A DNA stretch of 64,000 nt from Thalassobacillus_A hwangdonensis (lineage in GTDB: Bacteria > Bacillota > Bacilli > Bacillales > Halobacillaceae): the NCBI RefSeq assembly GCF_042675915.1, contig NZ_JBHTKL010000001.1:682001-746000 (forward strand). The letters run 5' to 3'. Below, piece by piece: positions 32,197 through 41,074 of this stretch (positions within the stretch are counted from its first letter, which is position 1; every line of letters begins with the position of its first letter). The translations under genes were made by a program, and so were the position numbers. The notes under the pieces are model-generated. The model saw only the letters and a program-made list of their open reading frames with translations. It had not been told where the DNA came from and did not search any database.

Positions 32197-34461
32197 ATGA
32201 AACACGAATTGAAACTACAATTGCAGCAATGGACTTCCATCGACCAAGCACCTCCCATAACTGAAATGGAAGCATTGAAATACTTTGATGAAACAGACAT
32301 GGAGACTGATGAAGTGTCAGCAACACTTTATGCAGTGTTGGCATGGTACCGGATCAAACGGAGGCCGGATCAGGACCAACTTGTCGAATTTTTTATTAAA
32401 CAGGCATATGAATCGAAAGAAAATGATCCACTTATCTCTCAGTTGTTTGATGCTAAGCAGATGGCAAAATCGTATCACCAGATGAAAAAAGTACAGCCCG
32501 AGCAGTGGCTGATGCATGAAACCGATCATGATTCTGCGAAAATGAAAAAAGCAAAGACGGTGAGTGTTGAAATCGAAGAACTGCTACTGCATTGGGATCG
32601 TGAGCTTGCAGAGAAGACGCTTGTCGACGCATCGTCCAGATTGAAAGCTTATCAGCTCGTATATTACCATCTCAATGAGCTGAAATCCCTGTTGGCTGAA
32701 GCGATTGAAACGATTGAGAACAAAAGGATCCGTGTACCTGTGAAAACGATCAATGAGTCGATCCGCTCCTTGTCTGATGCGATGGATAGCCTTGCCGGAC
32801 AACTGCCGTCTTTCTATGAGAAAGAAGCAAGCGGAAATGCGTTGGAGGCATTCGATCAGATGATCGGGCTTGAAGATGTCAAAGGTTACATCCAACGCTA
32901 TTACCATTACTTGAAATACCAGCAGTCAAGGAAAGAACTTGGATTTTCCATGGTGGATGAGCCTGGGCTCCACATGATCATCACAGGAAACCCTGGAACT
33001 GGTAAGACGACGATAGCCAGATATTTAGCAAATATCTATCACGAGTTAGGTATATTGGAAACAAAAGACGTCATCGAAGTGAACCGGTCGCATCTTGTCG
33101 GAGGCTATGTCGGACAAAGCGAAGAGAATACGATGAATTACATCAAGCAGGCAATCGGTGGTGTACTGTTCATTGATGAAGCATACAGCTTGAAAAGGGA
33201 AGGGCAGACAGGCAATGATTATGGACAGGCTGTCATTGATACGCTCGTCTCTGCAATGACCAGTAAAGAATACGGTGGGAAATTTGCAGTCATCCTTGCG
33301 GGTTACCCGGAAGAAATGCGCCAATTCCTCTGGTCTAACCCTGGATTAAGAAGCAGGTTCCCGGAACAGAATCACATCGAACTCCCGGATTATAATATGG
33401 AAGAACTTGTGCAGATTGCAGAATCGACTGCGCTTTCGAATGATTATTTTTTCACAGACGAAGCACTGAACAAATTCGAGGATCTGATTGATCAGTATCG
33501 GGTCGATGATACCTTCGGAAACGCGAGGACCGTCAAGAACCTAGTGTTGAAAACAATCTTCAATAAAGGTGCATACGAAGCGGATAAACAGCAGGTTTCC
33601 TGGCTCGATCATATGCGCATTGATCGTCAAGATCTTCACCTTTTGGAAAAGAAGGACGATAACGAACAAACACACGTCGGGCGATTGGAGCAATTGATCG
33701 GACTGAATAATGTGAAACAAGAAGTCAAGAAGTTGTCTTCTTTTGTAAAGGTACAGCAGGAGAGAAAGGATAACGGGCTACCTCACGTACCGATCCAGTT
33801 ACACTCTGTATTTACCGGAAACCCTGGAACAGGGAAAACGACAGTAGCAGAAATCTATGCAGGAATCTTGAAAGAGTGTGGGCTGCTGAAACGGGGGCAT
33901 ATGATCGTCTGCTCAAGGAGTGACCTAGTTGCCGGATACGTTGGGCAATCTGCTATCAAGACGAAGAAAAAAGTCAGGGAAGCCCTTGGCGGTGTGCTTT
34001 TCATCGATGAGGCTTACGCGTTGTATAACGGGGGGAGAGATGATTATGGAAAAGAAGTCATCGAAACTCTTGTCGATGAGATGACAAGACATGATGATAA
34101 TCTAGTCATCATTATGGCCGGGTATGAGTCGGAAATGCGGGAATTGATCGAAAGTAATCCAGGCTTAAGCTCCCGTTTCAAAAAATATTTGCATTTTCCT
34201 GATTATGACGCTGAACAACTCATGGATATGAGTATCTTTCAGGCGGATCAATACAAGTATGAACTGGCGAAAGATGCAAAGGAGTTTTTATTATCCAAAT
34301 ACAAGGATCATGCAATCAGAGGGAATGGCCGGTTTGTCGGTAATCTGATCATGGAAGCCATCCAGTTCCATGCATTACGGACAGAAGGGACAGAACCGGA
34401 CAATAGTGTATTGAAGGAAGAGGATGTCAATCAAGCTTGGCATGCAGTCAGAGGGGAGTAG
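32197..34461 (+). CDS. Tandem AAA+ ATPase of the SpoVK/CbxX-CfqX family
   Basis: 754 residues: an alpha-helical N-terminal region of about 220 residues without recognised motifs, then two complete CbbX/SpoVK-type AAA+ modules. Module 1 has Walker A GNPGTGKT near residue 265 and Walker B GGVLFIDEAYSL; module 2 has GNPGTGKT near residue 542 and GGVLFIDEAYALYNGG. Both keep their arginine-finger GLRSRF / GLSSRF segments, so both may hydrolyse ATP. GAGGGTG precedes the ATG. The stop is 6 bp before yneP. Not in this place in B. subtilis; a spore or ring-remodelling role is inferred from SpoVK only. Confidence 0.88.
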   Translation: MKHELKLQLQQWTSIDQAPPITEMEALKYFDETDMETDEVSATLYAVLAWYRIKRRPDQDQLVEFFIKQAYESKENDPLISQLFDAKQMAKSYHQMKKVQPEQWLMHETDHDSAKMKKAKTVSVEIEELLLHWDRELAEKTLVDASSRLKAYQLVYYHLNELKSLLAEAIETIENKRIRVPVKTINESIRSLSDAMDSLAGQLPSFYEKEASGNALEAFDQMIGLEDVKGYIQRYYHYLKYQQSRKELGFSMVDEPGLHMIITGNPGTGKTTIARYLANIYHELGILETKDVIEVNRSHLVGGYVGQSEENTMNYIKQAIGGVLFIDEAYSLKREGQTGNDYGQAVIDTLVSAMTSKEYGGKFAVILAGYPEEMRQFLWSNPGLRSRFPEQNHIELPDYNMEELVQIAESTALSNDYFFTDEALNKFEDLIDQYRVDDTFGNARTVKNLVLKTIFNKGAYEADKQQVSWLDHMRIDRQDLHLLEKKDDNEQTHVGRLEQLIGLNNVKQEVKKLSSFVKVQQERKDNGLPHVPIQLHSVFTGNPGTGKTTVAEIYAGILKECGLLKRGHMIVCSRSDLVAGYVGQSAIKTKKKVREALGGVLFIDEAYALYNGGRDDYGKEVIETLVDEMTRHDDNLVIIMAGYESEMRELIESNPGLSSRFKKYLHFPDYDAEQLMDMSIFQADQYKYELAKDAKEFLLSKYKDHAIRGNGRFVGNLIMEAIQFHALRTEGTEPDNSVLKEEDVNQAWHAVRGE

Positions 34462-34467
34462 TAATTA

Positions 34468-34887
34468 ATGAAAACAAACACACCGATACGAGTACGATAT
34501 CAGGAAACAGATCAGATGGGGGTTGTCTATCATGCCAACTATCTTGTCTGGTTCGAACTGGGACGCACGGATTTCATCGAGGCATTGGGATTCCATTATC
34601 ATGAAATTGAAAAACAAGGCGTGCTTTCTCCAGTGATCGATGCAAACATCCATTATGGAAAGCCGGTGCGCTATGGAGAAAAAGCTACTGTGGAAACGTG
34701 GCTGGAAGCATATGATGGGTTGCGGATCACCTATGGTTACAGGGTGTTGAAAGAAAATGGGGAGGAATCTGTCTCAGGTAGTACGAAGCACGTCATCGTA
34801 AAAGAAGACAGCTTCCGTCCTGTATCAATCAGAAGGTCATTCCCGGAATGGCATGAAGCGTATCAGTCAGCACTTGAGGAGGAGTGA
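34468..34887 (+). CDS. yneP: 4HBT-family acyl-CoA thioesterase YneP
   Basis: 139-residue hot-dog-fold thioesterase. The 4-hydroxybenzoyl-CoA thioesterase signature RVRYQETDQMGVVYHANYLVW carries the catalytic Asp, followed by FELGRTDFIEALG. Similar to YbgC and YneP; natural acyl-CoA substrate unknown. GAGGGGAG ribosome binding site overlaps the preceding gene's end. Operon with the tandem AAA+ gene and yneQ. Confidence 0.92.
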   Translation: MKTNTPIRVRYQETDQMGVVYHANYLVWFELGRTDFIEALGFHYHEIEKQGVLSPVIDANIHYGKPVRYGEKATVETWLEAYDGLRITYGYRVLKENGEESVSGSTKHVIVKEDSFRPVSIRRSFPEWHEAYQSALEEE

Positions 34888-34890
34888 TCG

Positions 34891-35190
34891 ATGGCTTTCG
34901 GGCTGGATCGCAAAGAACTGGTTCAATGGAAAAATCAAGTAAAGAATGGCGAAATCGCTTTATTGACCCACTATTGGATCGATGAACGATTCCCAGGCTG
35001 CACAACCGTAACGAAAGTAGGGTGTGCCGATATATCTAAGCTGAAAGCATGGGGGAAAAGGTACAACCTCGAACCCGGATGGATCCATAAAGATGATCAA
35101 TATCCCCACTTCGACCTGTTCGGCAAACATCAAAAATATGTACTCGAACAAGAAGGGAAATGGGATCAAATAGAAAAATTCAACTTGTAA
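34891..35190 (+). CDS. yneQ: Conserved hypothetical protein YneQ
   Basis: 99 residues, the same length as B. subtilis YneQ, with a conserved start MAFGLDRKELVQWKNQVKNG and a HYWIDERFPGCTTVTKVGCADI block. Two cysteines but no CxxC; function unknown. Begins 3 bp after yneP with GAGGAGTG overlapping the yneP end. Confidence 0.9.
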   Translation: MAFGLDRKELVQWKNQVKNGEIALLTHYWIDERFPGCTTVTKVGCADISKLKAWGKRYNLEPGWIHKDDQYPHFDLFGKHQKYVLEQEGKWDQIEKFNL

Positions 35191-35257
35191 ACAAAATTGT
35201 TTTAATTAGGAATGAACATTAATTTTCAAATGCATGAACACTTGATTAGGTAGCGTA

Positions 35258-35373
35258 GTCCACATACGAAGACTCCAGAGGGAACAGCACGCATCCGAAG
35301 AACCCGGAGGAAAGCGGTTTTTTGCCTTTCGAGGAGGCTGAGGTCGTGCCCGCGGAAAGCGAAGGATGTGGAC
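35258..35373 (-). repeat. Palindromic intergenic element, copy 3
   Basis: 116 bp bounded by GTCCACAT / ATGTGGAC, with internal GAAGACTCC and GGAAAGCGAAGG blocks and a GAGGAGGCTGAGG core as in the inverted copy at 22308. Lies between yneQ and yneR. Confidence 0.78.
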
Positions 35374-35403
35374 GAAGTGGTAATTTCACAATATGACAAC
35401 ATC

Positions 35404-35436
35404 AAAAGACCCGAGCATTTAATTGCTCGGGTTTTA
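35404..35436. terminator. Bidirectional terminator between yneQ and yneR
   Basis: AAAGACCCGAGCA / TGCTCGGGTTTT around TTTAAT. Confidence 0.9.
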
Positions 35437-35451
35437 GCATTTAAGAAAACT

Positions 35452-35742
35452 TTATTTTTCGTAATGAAAATCGGGTTCTTCCCATTTTTCATTATAATCG
35501 ACCTTCAATGAATGGTCATCAAAATACCAATCGTCTTCCGATTCAATAAAGAAACGAATGCCGTTCACCTCTGTATCCGCAACCGGCTCTCTCGGTTCAT
35601 CCATTTTGATGCCTAAAGAAAAACCAGGCTGAATGCCTCCAACTCCTCCGTACCTGACGAAAAAGCGGATGGCAGTTCCGGCTTCGATTTCGAGTTCGTC
35701 TTTGTACCATGCTGCTGCTTGTTCAGTTACTGTGACATTCAT
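35452..35742 (-). CDS. yneR: HesB/IscA-like protein YneR
   Basis: 96-residue HesB-like fold protein (95 in B. subtilis): MNVTVTEQAAAWYKDELE, then RFFVRYGGVGGIQPGFSLGI. It contains no cysteine at all, so unlike IscA/SufA it cannot bind an Fe-S cluster through the usual three Cys. Function unknown. ATCCTACTCC-side ribosome binding site (AAGGAGTAGG on the minus strand). Confidence 0.9.
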   Translation of the reverse strand: MNVTVTEQAAAWYKDELEIEAGTAIRFFVRYGGVGGIQPGFSLGIKMDEPREPVADTEVNGIRFFIESEDDWYFDDHSLKVDYNEKWEEPDFHYEK

Positions 35743-35833
35743 AAGATCCTACTCCTTATCAGGTTTCTTCTTCCCGTACCAATACAGTTTCCTTCAACTC
35801 CAATGATTAAACATCAGCGTTGATACGATGAAG

Positions 35834-36061
35834 TCAATTTTGCTTTTTTGGTGGGACGGGGTCAAAACCCCCGGGATGAAATGGTTGGCACTTCAGGATC
35901 CGTTTCACCGTCAGGTATAATCCTTTGAAAAAACCGAATCGCTGAAATGCTTCTAACCCGTATTGTGAGCAGGTAGGGTAGAACCTGCAGGTCGGTGATG
36001 GCTTCAAGGGACTGATGAACTTTTGATACACACGTATAATCCCTATGAATAGATGCTTCAT
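35834..36061 (-). CDS. yidD: Membrane protein insertion efficiency factor YidD
   Basis: 75-residue amphipathic protein with the YidD signature SPLKPSPTCRFYPTCSQYGL and conserved Cys pair, followed by GLYLTVKRILKCQPFHPGG. Helps YidC/SpoIIIJ-mediated membrane insertion. Starts 11 bp after folE2 ends on the same strand, so probably cotranscribed with it. Confidence 0.93.
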   Translation of the reverse strand: MKHLFIGIIRVYQKFISPLKPSPTCRFYPTCSQYGLEAFQRFGFFKGLYLTVKRILKCQPFHPGGFDPVPPKKQN

Positions 36062-36072
36062 TCAGACCAGCC

Positions 36073-37002
36073 TTATCTTTCTTCCCGTTTGTCGTAGCTC
36101 AATGTAGCAATCGCATCGTGCAGGTGGATGGATTCTTCATTGCGGCAGGTGATCTCGAATTTCTCTACAAATGCGTATTCATAGAGATCGGCAGCGACTA
36201 GACGTACGATATCTTCGACGAATCTAGGATTTTCATATGCCTGCTCTGTCACCATCTTTTCATCCGGTCGTTTCAATACAGGGTGGATGCGTGCGCTTGC
36301 ATTACTTTCTGCCGCTTCAAGTAAAGCAGCCTTCCAGTCCACTTTATTTTCATCAAAGTCCTCACTCAATTTCACCGACATGGACACATTACCACGCTGG
36401 TTATGAGCACTGTACTCGCTGATTTCCTTCGAGCAAGGGCAAAGCGTCGTAATGGTGGCTTCAAGACCGACTTCCATATCGAAACCTGATTCCTCATGAT
36501 AGGATACCGTAACTGTTGCATCTGCGTGGTTCATTCCTGCCATCTGTGAGGCTGGGCCTTTACGCTCGAAAAACCAAGGGTATTCCACAGTAACAGAAGC
36601 ATCCGATTGCTTCAATCTGCCTGCAAGCTCTTTCGTGAACTTCTTCAACGTTTCCAGATCGACAGCGAATCCTTCCTGGTGATAGGCATCGAGCTGCTGG
36701 GTGAAGCGGCTCATATTCGTACCTTTACTTTCCATATTAATGGACGATCCGAAAGCGAAAGTTCCGATCGTCGTCTGGATTTCAGGTGTCATCGTGCTTT
36801 GGATACGGATAGGATGCTTCACATTGGAAATCCCAACAGTATCAATTTCGAATAGGAAATCTTTCTTTGAATTTTGAAGATCTACCATTTGCTCTTTTTC
36901 AACTGGTTTTGTTCTCGGTCCAGGTGTGACGGATCCGAATAATTTATGGCGTTCCTGTTTAGAAGGTAGTTGTTTTTTATTCTTCATCTGAGTTTTATTC
37001 AT
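36073..37002 (-). CDS. folE2: GTP cyclohydrolase IB (FolE2)
   Basis: Converts GTP to dihydroneopterin triphosphate for folate synthesis without requiring zinc. 309 residues; the conserved TTLCPCSKEISEY segment has the metal-ligand Cys, followed by AHNQRGNVS, and SINMESKGTNMSRF is upstream. The ATG at 37002 has AAAGGAG 8 bp upstream; a longer frame to 37044 is less likely. FolE2 is used by B. subtilis under zinc limitation (Zur regulon), but no Zur box is visible here; a different inverted repeat lies upstream. Confidence 0.93.
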   Translation of the reverse strand: MNKTQMKNKKQLPSKQERHKLFGSVTPGPRTKPVEKEQMVDLQNSKKDFLFEIDTVGISNVKHPIRIQSTMTPEIQTTIGTFAFGSSINMESKGTNMSRFTQQLDAYHQEGFAVDLETLKKFTKELAGRLKQSDASVTVEYPWFFERKGPASQMAGMNHADATVTVSYHEESGFDMEVGLEATITTLCPCSKEISEYSAHNQRGNVSMSVKLSEDFDENKVDWKAALLEAAESNASARIHPVLKRPDEKMVTEQAYENPRFVEDIVRLVAADLYEYAFVEKFEITCRNEESIHLHDAIATLSYDKREER

Positions 37003-37070
37003 AACGGAGACTCCTTTCAAGCCATGCATAACTCTCATTCTCACCCCAAAGTATACAATAAGGTGCCTCT

Positions 37071-37096
37071 ATTATACAATTTATTGCCTGTATAAT
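37071..37096. promoter_or_regulatory. Inverted repeat upstream of folE2
   Basis: Perfect 8-bp arms ATTATACA / TGTATAAT separated by 10 bp, about 70 bp before the folE2 start and containing TATAAT on both strands. Could be an operator or overlapping divergent -10 elements for folE2 and hemAT. Confidence 0.4.
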
Positions 37097-37226
37097 GTGC
37101 TTTCGCAAAAATCTTTTACTCCGCTAAGTCAATTTTTGTCATGATTTAGCCATACTTTGGTCCTGATCCGATATACACATCATGGTATGCTATTTTTGAA
37201 AATACACAAATAAAGGGATGAAGCCA

Positions 37227-38528
37227 ATGGCAATTCTATTGAAAAAAAGGAATAAACGTGGGAAGAGCTGGATTGACCAAGCTGAAATGGAAGAGAGTTT
37301 GATCCAAGTCTCTGATGCGAAGATAGAACAGCAGTTGATGATGATTCACCTCGGAATGGACGAATTGAAGCTGCTCAAATCCTTTCAACCGGTAGTAGAA
37401 GATAATATACATACGCTGGTTACTGACTTCTACCGGATTGTACTGCAGGTCCCCCATTTATCCTCGATCATCGAACATCATAGTTCAGTCGAAAGCTTGA
37501 GAACCTCTCTTGAGCCACATTTGACTCGAATGTTTTCGGGCGTTATTGATGATGCATACGTACACCAACGGCTTAACGTGGCAAAAGTGCACTTTCGTAT
37601 TGGACTAGAACCTAAATGGTATATCGCTTCCTTCCAATCCGTTCTTCATACATTCTTTCAATTGATTGAACAGCATATCGATATGGAACATGAAAAATAC
37701 GCCTATATCAACGCAGTTACAAAAATTCTTAACTTTGAACAACAGCTGGTGCTTGATGCATATGAAACAGAGCATGTGAACCAGAGGGAACATGACTATC
37801 AATCAGTAAAAACAGAGATCAAACGTTCATTGCTGTTGATTTCATCCGAACTCCTTGCATTAGCAGAACAAAATGATGCTGCTGTCCAAGAAGTCATCTT
37901 CAATAGTGAGAATGTGAACAGCGCCGTTGAAGAGCAGAAGCAAATGTCCCTTCATATTCAACAACAAGCACGTAATGGCCAAAAGATCATGAGTCAGCTG
38001 GTCGATCAGGTCCACTCCATCCTTCAGGAGACTCATAAAGTGGACCACGTAATTGAAAGTCTGGATCAATCGTTTAAGCAGATATCTACATTCGTGCACC
38101 TGGTGCAGGATATTGCAGACAAAACGAACCTGTTATCATTGAATACGGCGATTGAAGCTGCGAGGGCTGGTGAGCATGGGAAGGGATTTGCTGTAGTGGC
38201 AGAAGAAGTCAGGAAACTATCCGCTCAGACAAAAAAGTCGATAAAGGAAATTGAATCCATCGTTTCAACCTCCAATGGCCGCATGAAGGAAGCACTTACT
38301 TCCATACAAGCGGTCAATGAACTCGTGGACAATGGAGAAAAGACTACTAGATTGACGGGTGAGGCTCTAGCGAATATTGCAGCATCGGTAGATGATCGAG
38401 TGAATGATTTCAACGATCTACATAACGATATCCAGCTATTGAACGGAATCATCCATGATATAGGGGCTGCGACAAAACAAGTGAGTGTATCAGCTGAACA
38501 ACTGAATGATACAGCATCAACGCTATAA
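37227..38528 (+). CDS. hemAT: Globin-coupled heme aerotaxis receptor HemAT
   Basis: Soluble oxygen sensor that signals to CheA. 433 residues: N-terminal globin domain (about 10-190) with proximal heme His122 in VHFRIGLEPKWY (His123 in B. subtilis HemAT), then a coiled coil and the MCP signalling domain with hairpin tip DIADKTNLLSLNTAIEAARAGE and VVAEEVRKLSAQT. The ATG at 37227 is 9 bp after AAAGGG; the ATG at 37218 abuts it. TCCGATAT at 37167-37174 resembles a sigma-D -10 (GCCGATAT), though no good -35 accompanies it. Followed by a terminator. Confidence 0.95.
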   Translation: MAILLKKRNKRGKSWIDQAEMEESLIQVSDAKIEQQLMMIHLGMDELKLLKSFQPVVEDNIHTLVTDFYRIVLQVPHLSSIIEHHSSVESLRTSLEPHLTRMFSGVIDDAYVHQRLNVAKVHFRIGLEPKWYIASFQSVLHTFFQLIEQHIDMEHEKYAYINAVTKILNFEQQLVLDAYETEHVNQREHDYQSVKTEIKRSLLLISSELLALAEQNDAAVQEVIFNSENVNSAVEEQKQMSLHIQQQARNGQKIMSQLVDQVHSILQETHKVDHVIESLDQSFKQISTFVHLVQDIADKTNLLSLNTAIEAARAGEHGKGFAVVAEEVRKLSAQTKKSIKEIESIVSTSNGRMKEALTSIQAVNELVDNGEKTTRLTGEALANIAASVDDRVNDFNDLHNDIQLLNGIIHDIGAATKQVSVSAEQLNDTASTL

Positions 38529-38529
38529 A

Positions 38530-38563
38530 AAAAGGGAGTGCCTTTTATTGAGGCACTCCCTTT
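38530..38563. terminator. Terminator between hemAT and plsY
   Basis: AAAGGGAGTGCCT / AGGCACTCCCTTT around TTTATTG, T-run on each strand. Confidence 0.9.
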
Positions 38564-38567
38564 ACGT

Positions 38568-39152
38568 TTACATCCATTTGATTTTAGGTTCGGTTTTATT
38601 TATGATCCGGATTATATTGGCCCGATGTCGGTAGATCACGAATACCGTAAGCAGTGTGATGACGATAAATAGACCGATGTCATCTGAAATCAATAACGTG
38701 ACAATCATGGAAATGATACCAGTCAACATCGAGGATAACGAAACATATTTCGTCAAATAGAGTCCAAGAAAGAATGTAGCAAGCATGATGACGAATAACA
38801 ATGGATTCACTCCAAGAATGACTCCTCCCGATGTTGCCACCGCCTTACCTCCGCGGAACCCTGCGAAAATCGGATACATATGGCCGAAAACAGCTACAAT
38901 TCCAATTGCCAGTGGATAAACTTCAGCTGCAAATAGAATCGGCAGGACAGTTGCGACCGTTCCCTTAAGGATATCTGCGATCGTTACGATCATCCCTGCT
39001 TTTTTTCCTAAAACACGGAAAGTGTTCGTGCCACCCAAGTTTCCGCTTCCGTGCTCGCGGATGTCGATGTTGTAACCAACCTTACCTACGATGAGGCCGG
39101 ATGGAATCGAACCAATCAAGTATGCTATAAGTCCAAAAATTAAATATTCCAT
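38568..39152 (-). CDS. plsY: Glycerol-3-phosphate acyltransferase PlsY
   Basis: Acylphosphate-dependent first acylation in phospholipid synthesis. 194-residue polytopic protein with the three PlsY motifs: IGSIPSGLIVGK, EHGSGNLGGTNTFRVLG, and the glycine-rich GFRGGKAVATSGG loop. Known as yneS in B. subtilis. Monocistronic on the minus strand, ATG with GAGGGGTTAATTG upstream. Essential gene in most Bacillota. Confidence 0.95.
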   Translation of the reverse strand: MEYLIFGLIAYLIGSIPSGLIVGKVGYNIDIREHGSGNLGGTNTFRVLGKKAGMIVTIADILKGTVATVLPILFAAEVYPLAIGIVAVFGHMYPIFAGFRGGKAVATSGGVILGVNPLLFVIMLATFFLGLYLTKYVSLSSMLTGIISMIVTLLISDDIGLFIVITLLTVFVIYRHRANIIRIINKTEPKIKWM

Positions 39153-39297
39153 TCAATTAACCCCTCTAAAGCTTTTGTTCTATTATTCTATCATGAAGTT
39201 GTCCGATTCAGTACGTAATTTCCGAAAGTTCTTCGTTGCAAAAAATCCTTTACATGCGTATGGTGTTGATAGATATCAAGAGAAAGTAGGAAAGTGA

Positions 39298-40980
39298 ATG
39301 CGACGAAAATCGTTCATCATCCTGATCATCCTCCTCACTATCATAATTGCAGCAGGCTACTTCATCTTCCAGCCATCTGATGAAAAAATTAAATATTCCA
39401 CTGAAGATGAATACTTAACCTACAACAATAAGAGTCATCCTGCAGCTGAAATCATAAGAAAAGGTAACATTCCCTACCTTCGTCTTACGGATGCAACTGA
39501 GATTCTCGAACTTAATGGAACCTATGATTCTGAATCAGATTCCGTAATCTTTACTACCCCGAAATCCGTCTATCAACTAAAGGTAGGTCAAGATTCCGCA
39601 TTTAAAAATGGAGACCCCCTGGACACTGACGTTCTACCATCCGTAAAGGAGAATGATCGTATCTTTATTGCAATTGACTGGATTGTGTCTCATTTTCCAT
39701 ATGAAAAATTGGAAGGGGACACCGCTCGTACTACTTTCCTTTATGCTGATGGATATACGATCCAACAGGCAACGTTCAAGGAGGGTCTTTCTGTTGATGA
39801 GCGGAGGCTCAGATCGGAAGCGACACTGACTGCTCCGTTTTATGAAACGATGGAGGAATCGGAATCCTTTTATATTTTGAATGACGAGGGGCGTTATGTC
39901 AAAGTTACGACGAAAGATGGAATAAGCGGTTACGTGAAGGCTTCAGTGATCGAGCTGAATGAGAGTACGGTGATCAGTACGAAAGTGAAGAAAGAGAAAG
40001 GTGATTTTCCTTTGCCTTTTGACAAGCGGTTCATTGTCGCATGGGAAGGGATTTATTCACGTGAAGCGAATCAGAACGGTGCCCAGGATTTAACTGGTGT
40101 CGATGTTTACGCTCCTACATGGTTCGAGCTTACAGATGATGCTGGGACGGTTTCCTCACTTGCCACACGAGATTATGTCAAAGCAGTCAAGGAAAGTAAT
40201 GCACAGGTGTGGGCATTGTTTTCCAATGTCTTCGACCCAGAACGTACGAACAAGGTAATCGGCTCCTATGAGAAAAGAGCATTCATGATCGAACAGCTTA
40301 TGGAGTACGCAGAATCTTTTAAACTGGATGGAATCAACATCGATTTCGAAAACGTGCTACCGGAGGATGGACCTTCTTTTACCCAGTTTATTCGGGAATT
40401 GGTACCCTACGCGCATGAGCAGGGGCTTGTCATTTCTGTCGATATCACCTTCCTGTCCAGCAGCGGAGAATGGTCGGGATTTTATGAACGGGCGAAACTT
40501 TCTGAGCTCGCTGATTATATCATGGTGATGGCATATGACGAACACTGGGCGAATTCTCCTGTGGCAGGGAGTGTAGCCAGTCTTCCATGGGTTGAGCGTA
40601 ACTTGGAAAGGCTGCTTGAGGTCATTCCGAATGATAATCTCATACTTGGTATTCCTCTTTATGCGAGGTTATGGACAGAGGAAAAGATTGAAAGTGGTGG
40701 TGTGTCATTGACATCCAAAGCGTTGACGATGAATGAAGTGGAAACCTTTATCGATACTTATGGTCTCCAGCCGGTGCTGGATGAAGACACCGGTCAGTAT
40801 TACGTTGAGTACGCTGAAGAAGACACCAGCTATCAACTTTGGATTGAAAATGAACATTCCTTGAACCAGCGACTCAACCTTGCAAAAAAGGAGGACCTTG
40901 CAGGAATCGCTGTTTGGAGCAGTCATTTTGCTGAAGATGAAGTGTGGCCATTTCTAGACAGTGAACTACAGAAGGAGTGA
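39298..40980 (+). CDS. Membrane-anchored GH18 glycosidase with copper-amine-oxidase-like N domain
   Basis: 560 residues. N-terminal signal anchor at 5-24, a beta-rich region of about 35-150 reminiscent of copper amine oxidase N-domain repeats, an SH3-like stretch (ATLTAPFYETM...GISGYVKAS, about 178-222), then a GH18 catalytic barrel from about 235 with the catalytic motif LDGINIDFEN (Glu near 352) and MAYDEHW. Related to spore germination glycosylases YaaH/YdhD/YvbX. Likely acts on wall or cortex peptidoglycan. GTAGGAAAGTG before the ATG. Single-gene unit. Confidence 0.85.
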   Translation: MRRKSFIILIILLTIIIAAGYFIFQPSDEKIKYSTEDEYLTYNNKSHPAAEIIRKGNIPYLRLTDATEILELNGTYDSESDSVIFTTPKSVYQLKVGQDSAFKNGDPLDTDVLPSVKENDRIFIAIDWIVSHFPYEKLEGDTARTTFLYADGYTIQQATFKEGLSVDERRLRSEATLTAPFYETMEESESFYILNDEGRYVKVTTKDGISGYVKASVIELNESTVISTKVKKEKGDFPLPFDKRFIVAWEGIYSREANQNGAQDLTGVDVYAPTWFELTDDAGTVSSLATRDYVKAVKESNAQVWALFSNVFDPERTNKVIGSYEKRAFMIEQLMEYAESFKLDGINIDFENVLPEDGPSFTQFIRELVPYAHEQGLVISVDITFLSSSGEWSGFYERAKLSELADYIMVMAYDEHWANSPVAGSVASLPWVERNLERLLEVIPNDNLILGIPLYARLWTEEKIESGGVSLTSKALTMNEVETFIDTYGLQPVLDEDTGQYYVEYAEEDTSYQLWIENEHSLNQRLNLAKKEDLAGIAVWSSHFAEDEVWPFLDSELQKE

Positions 40981-41074
40981 ACACATTCAGCGCCATTGCA
41001 AACGATTCACGATGTTTTTCATGACAGATGAATGGGAATAGTATAGGTGATGTGATGAAAAAGGGGGAATGGTG

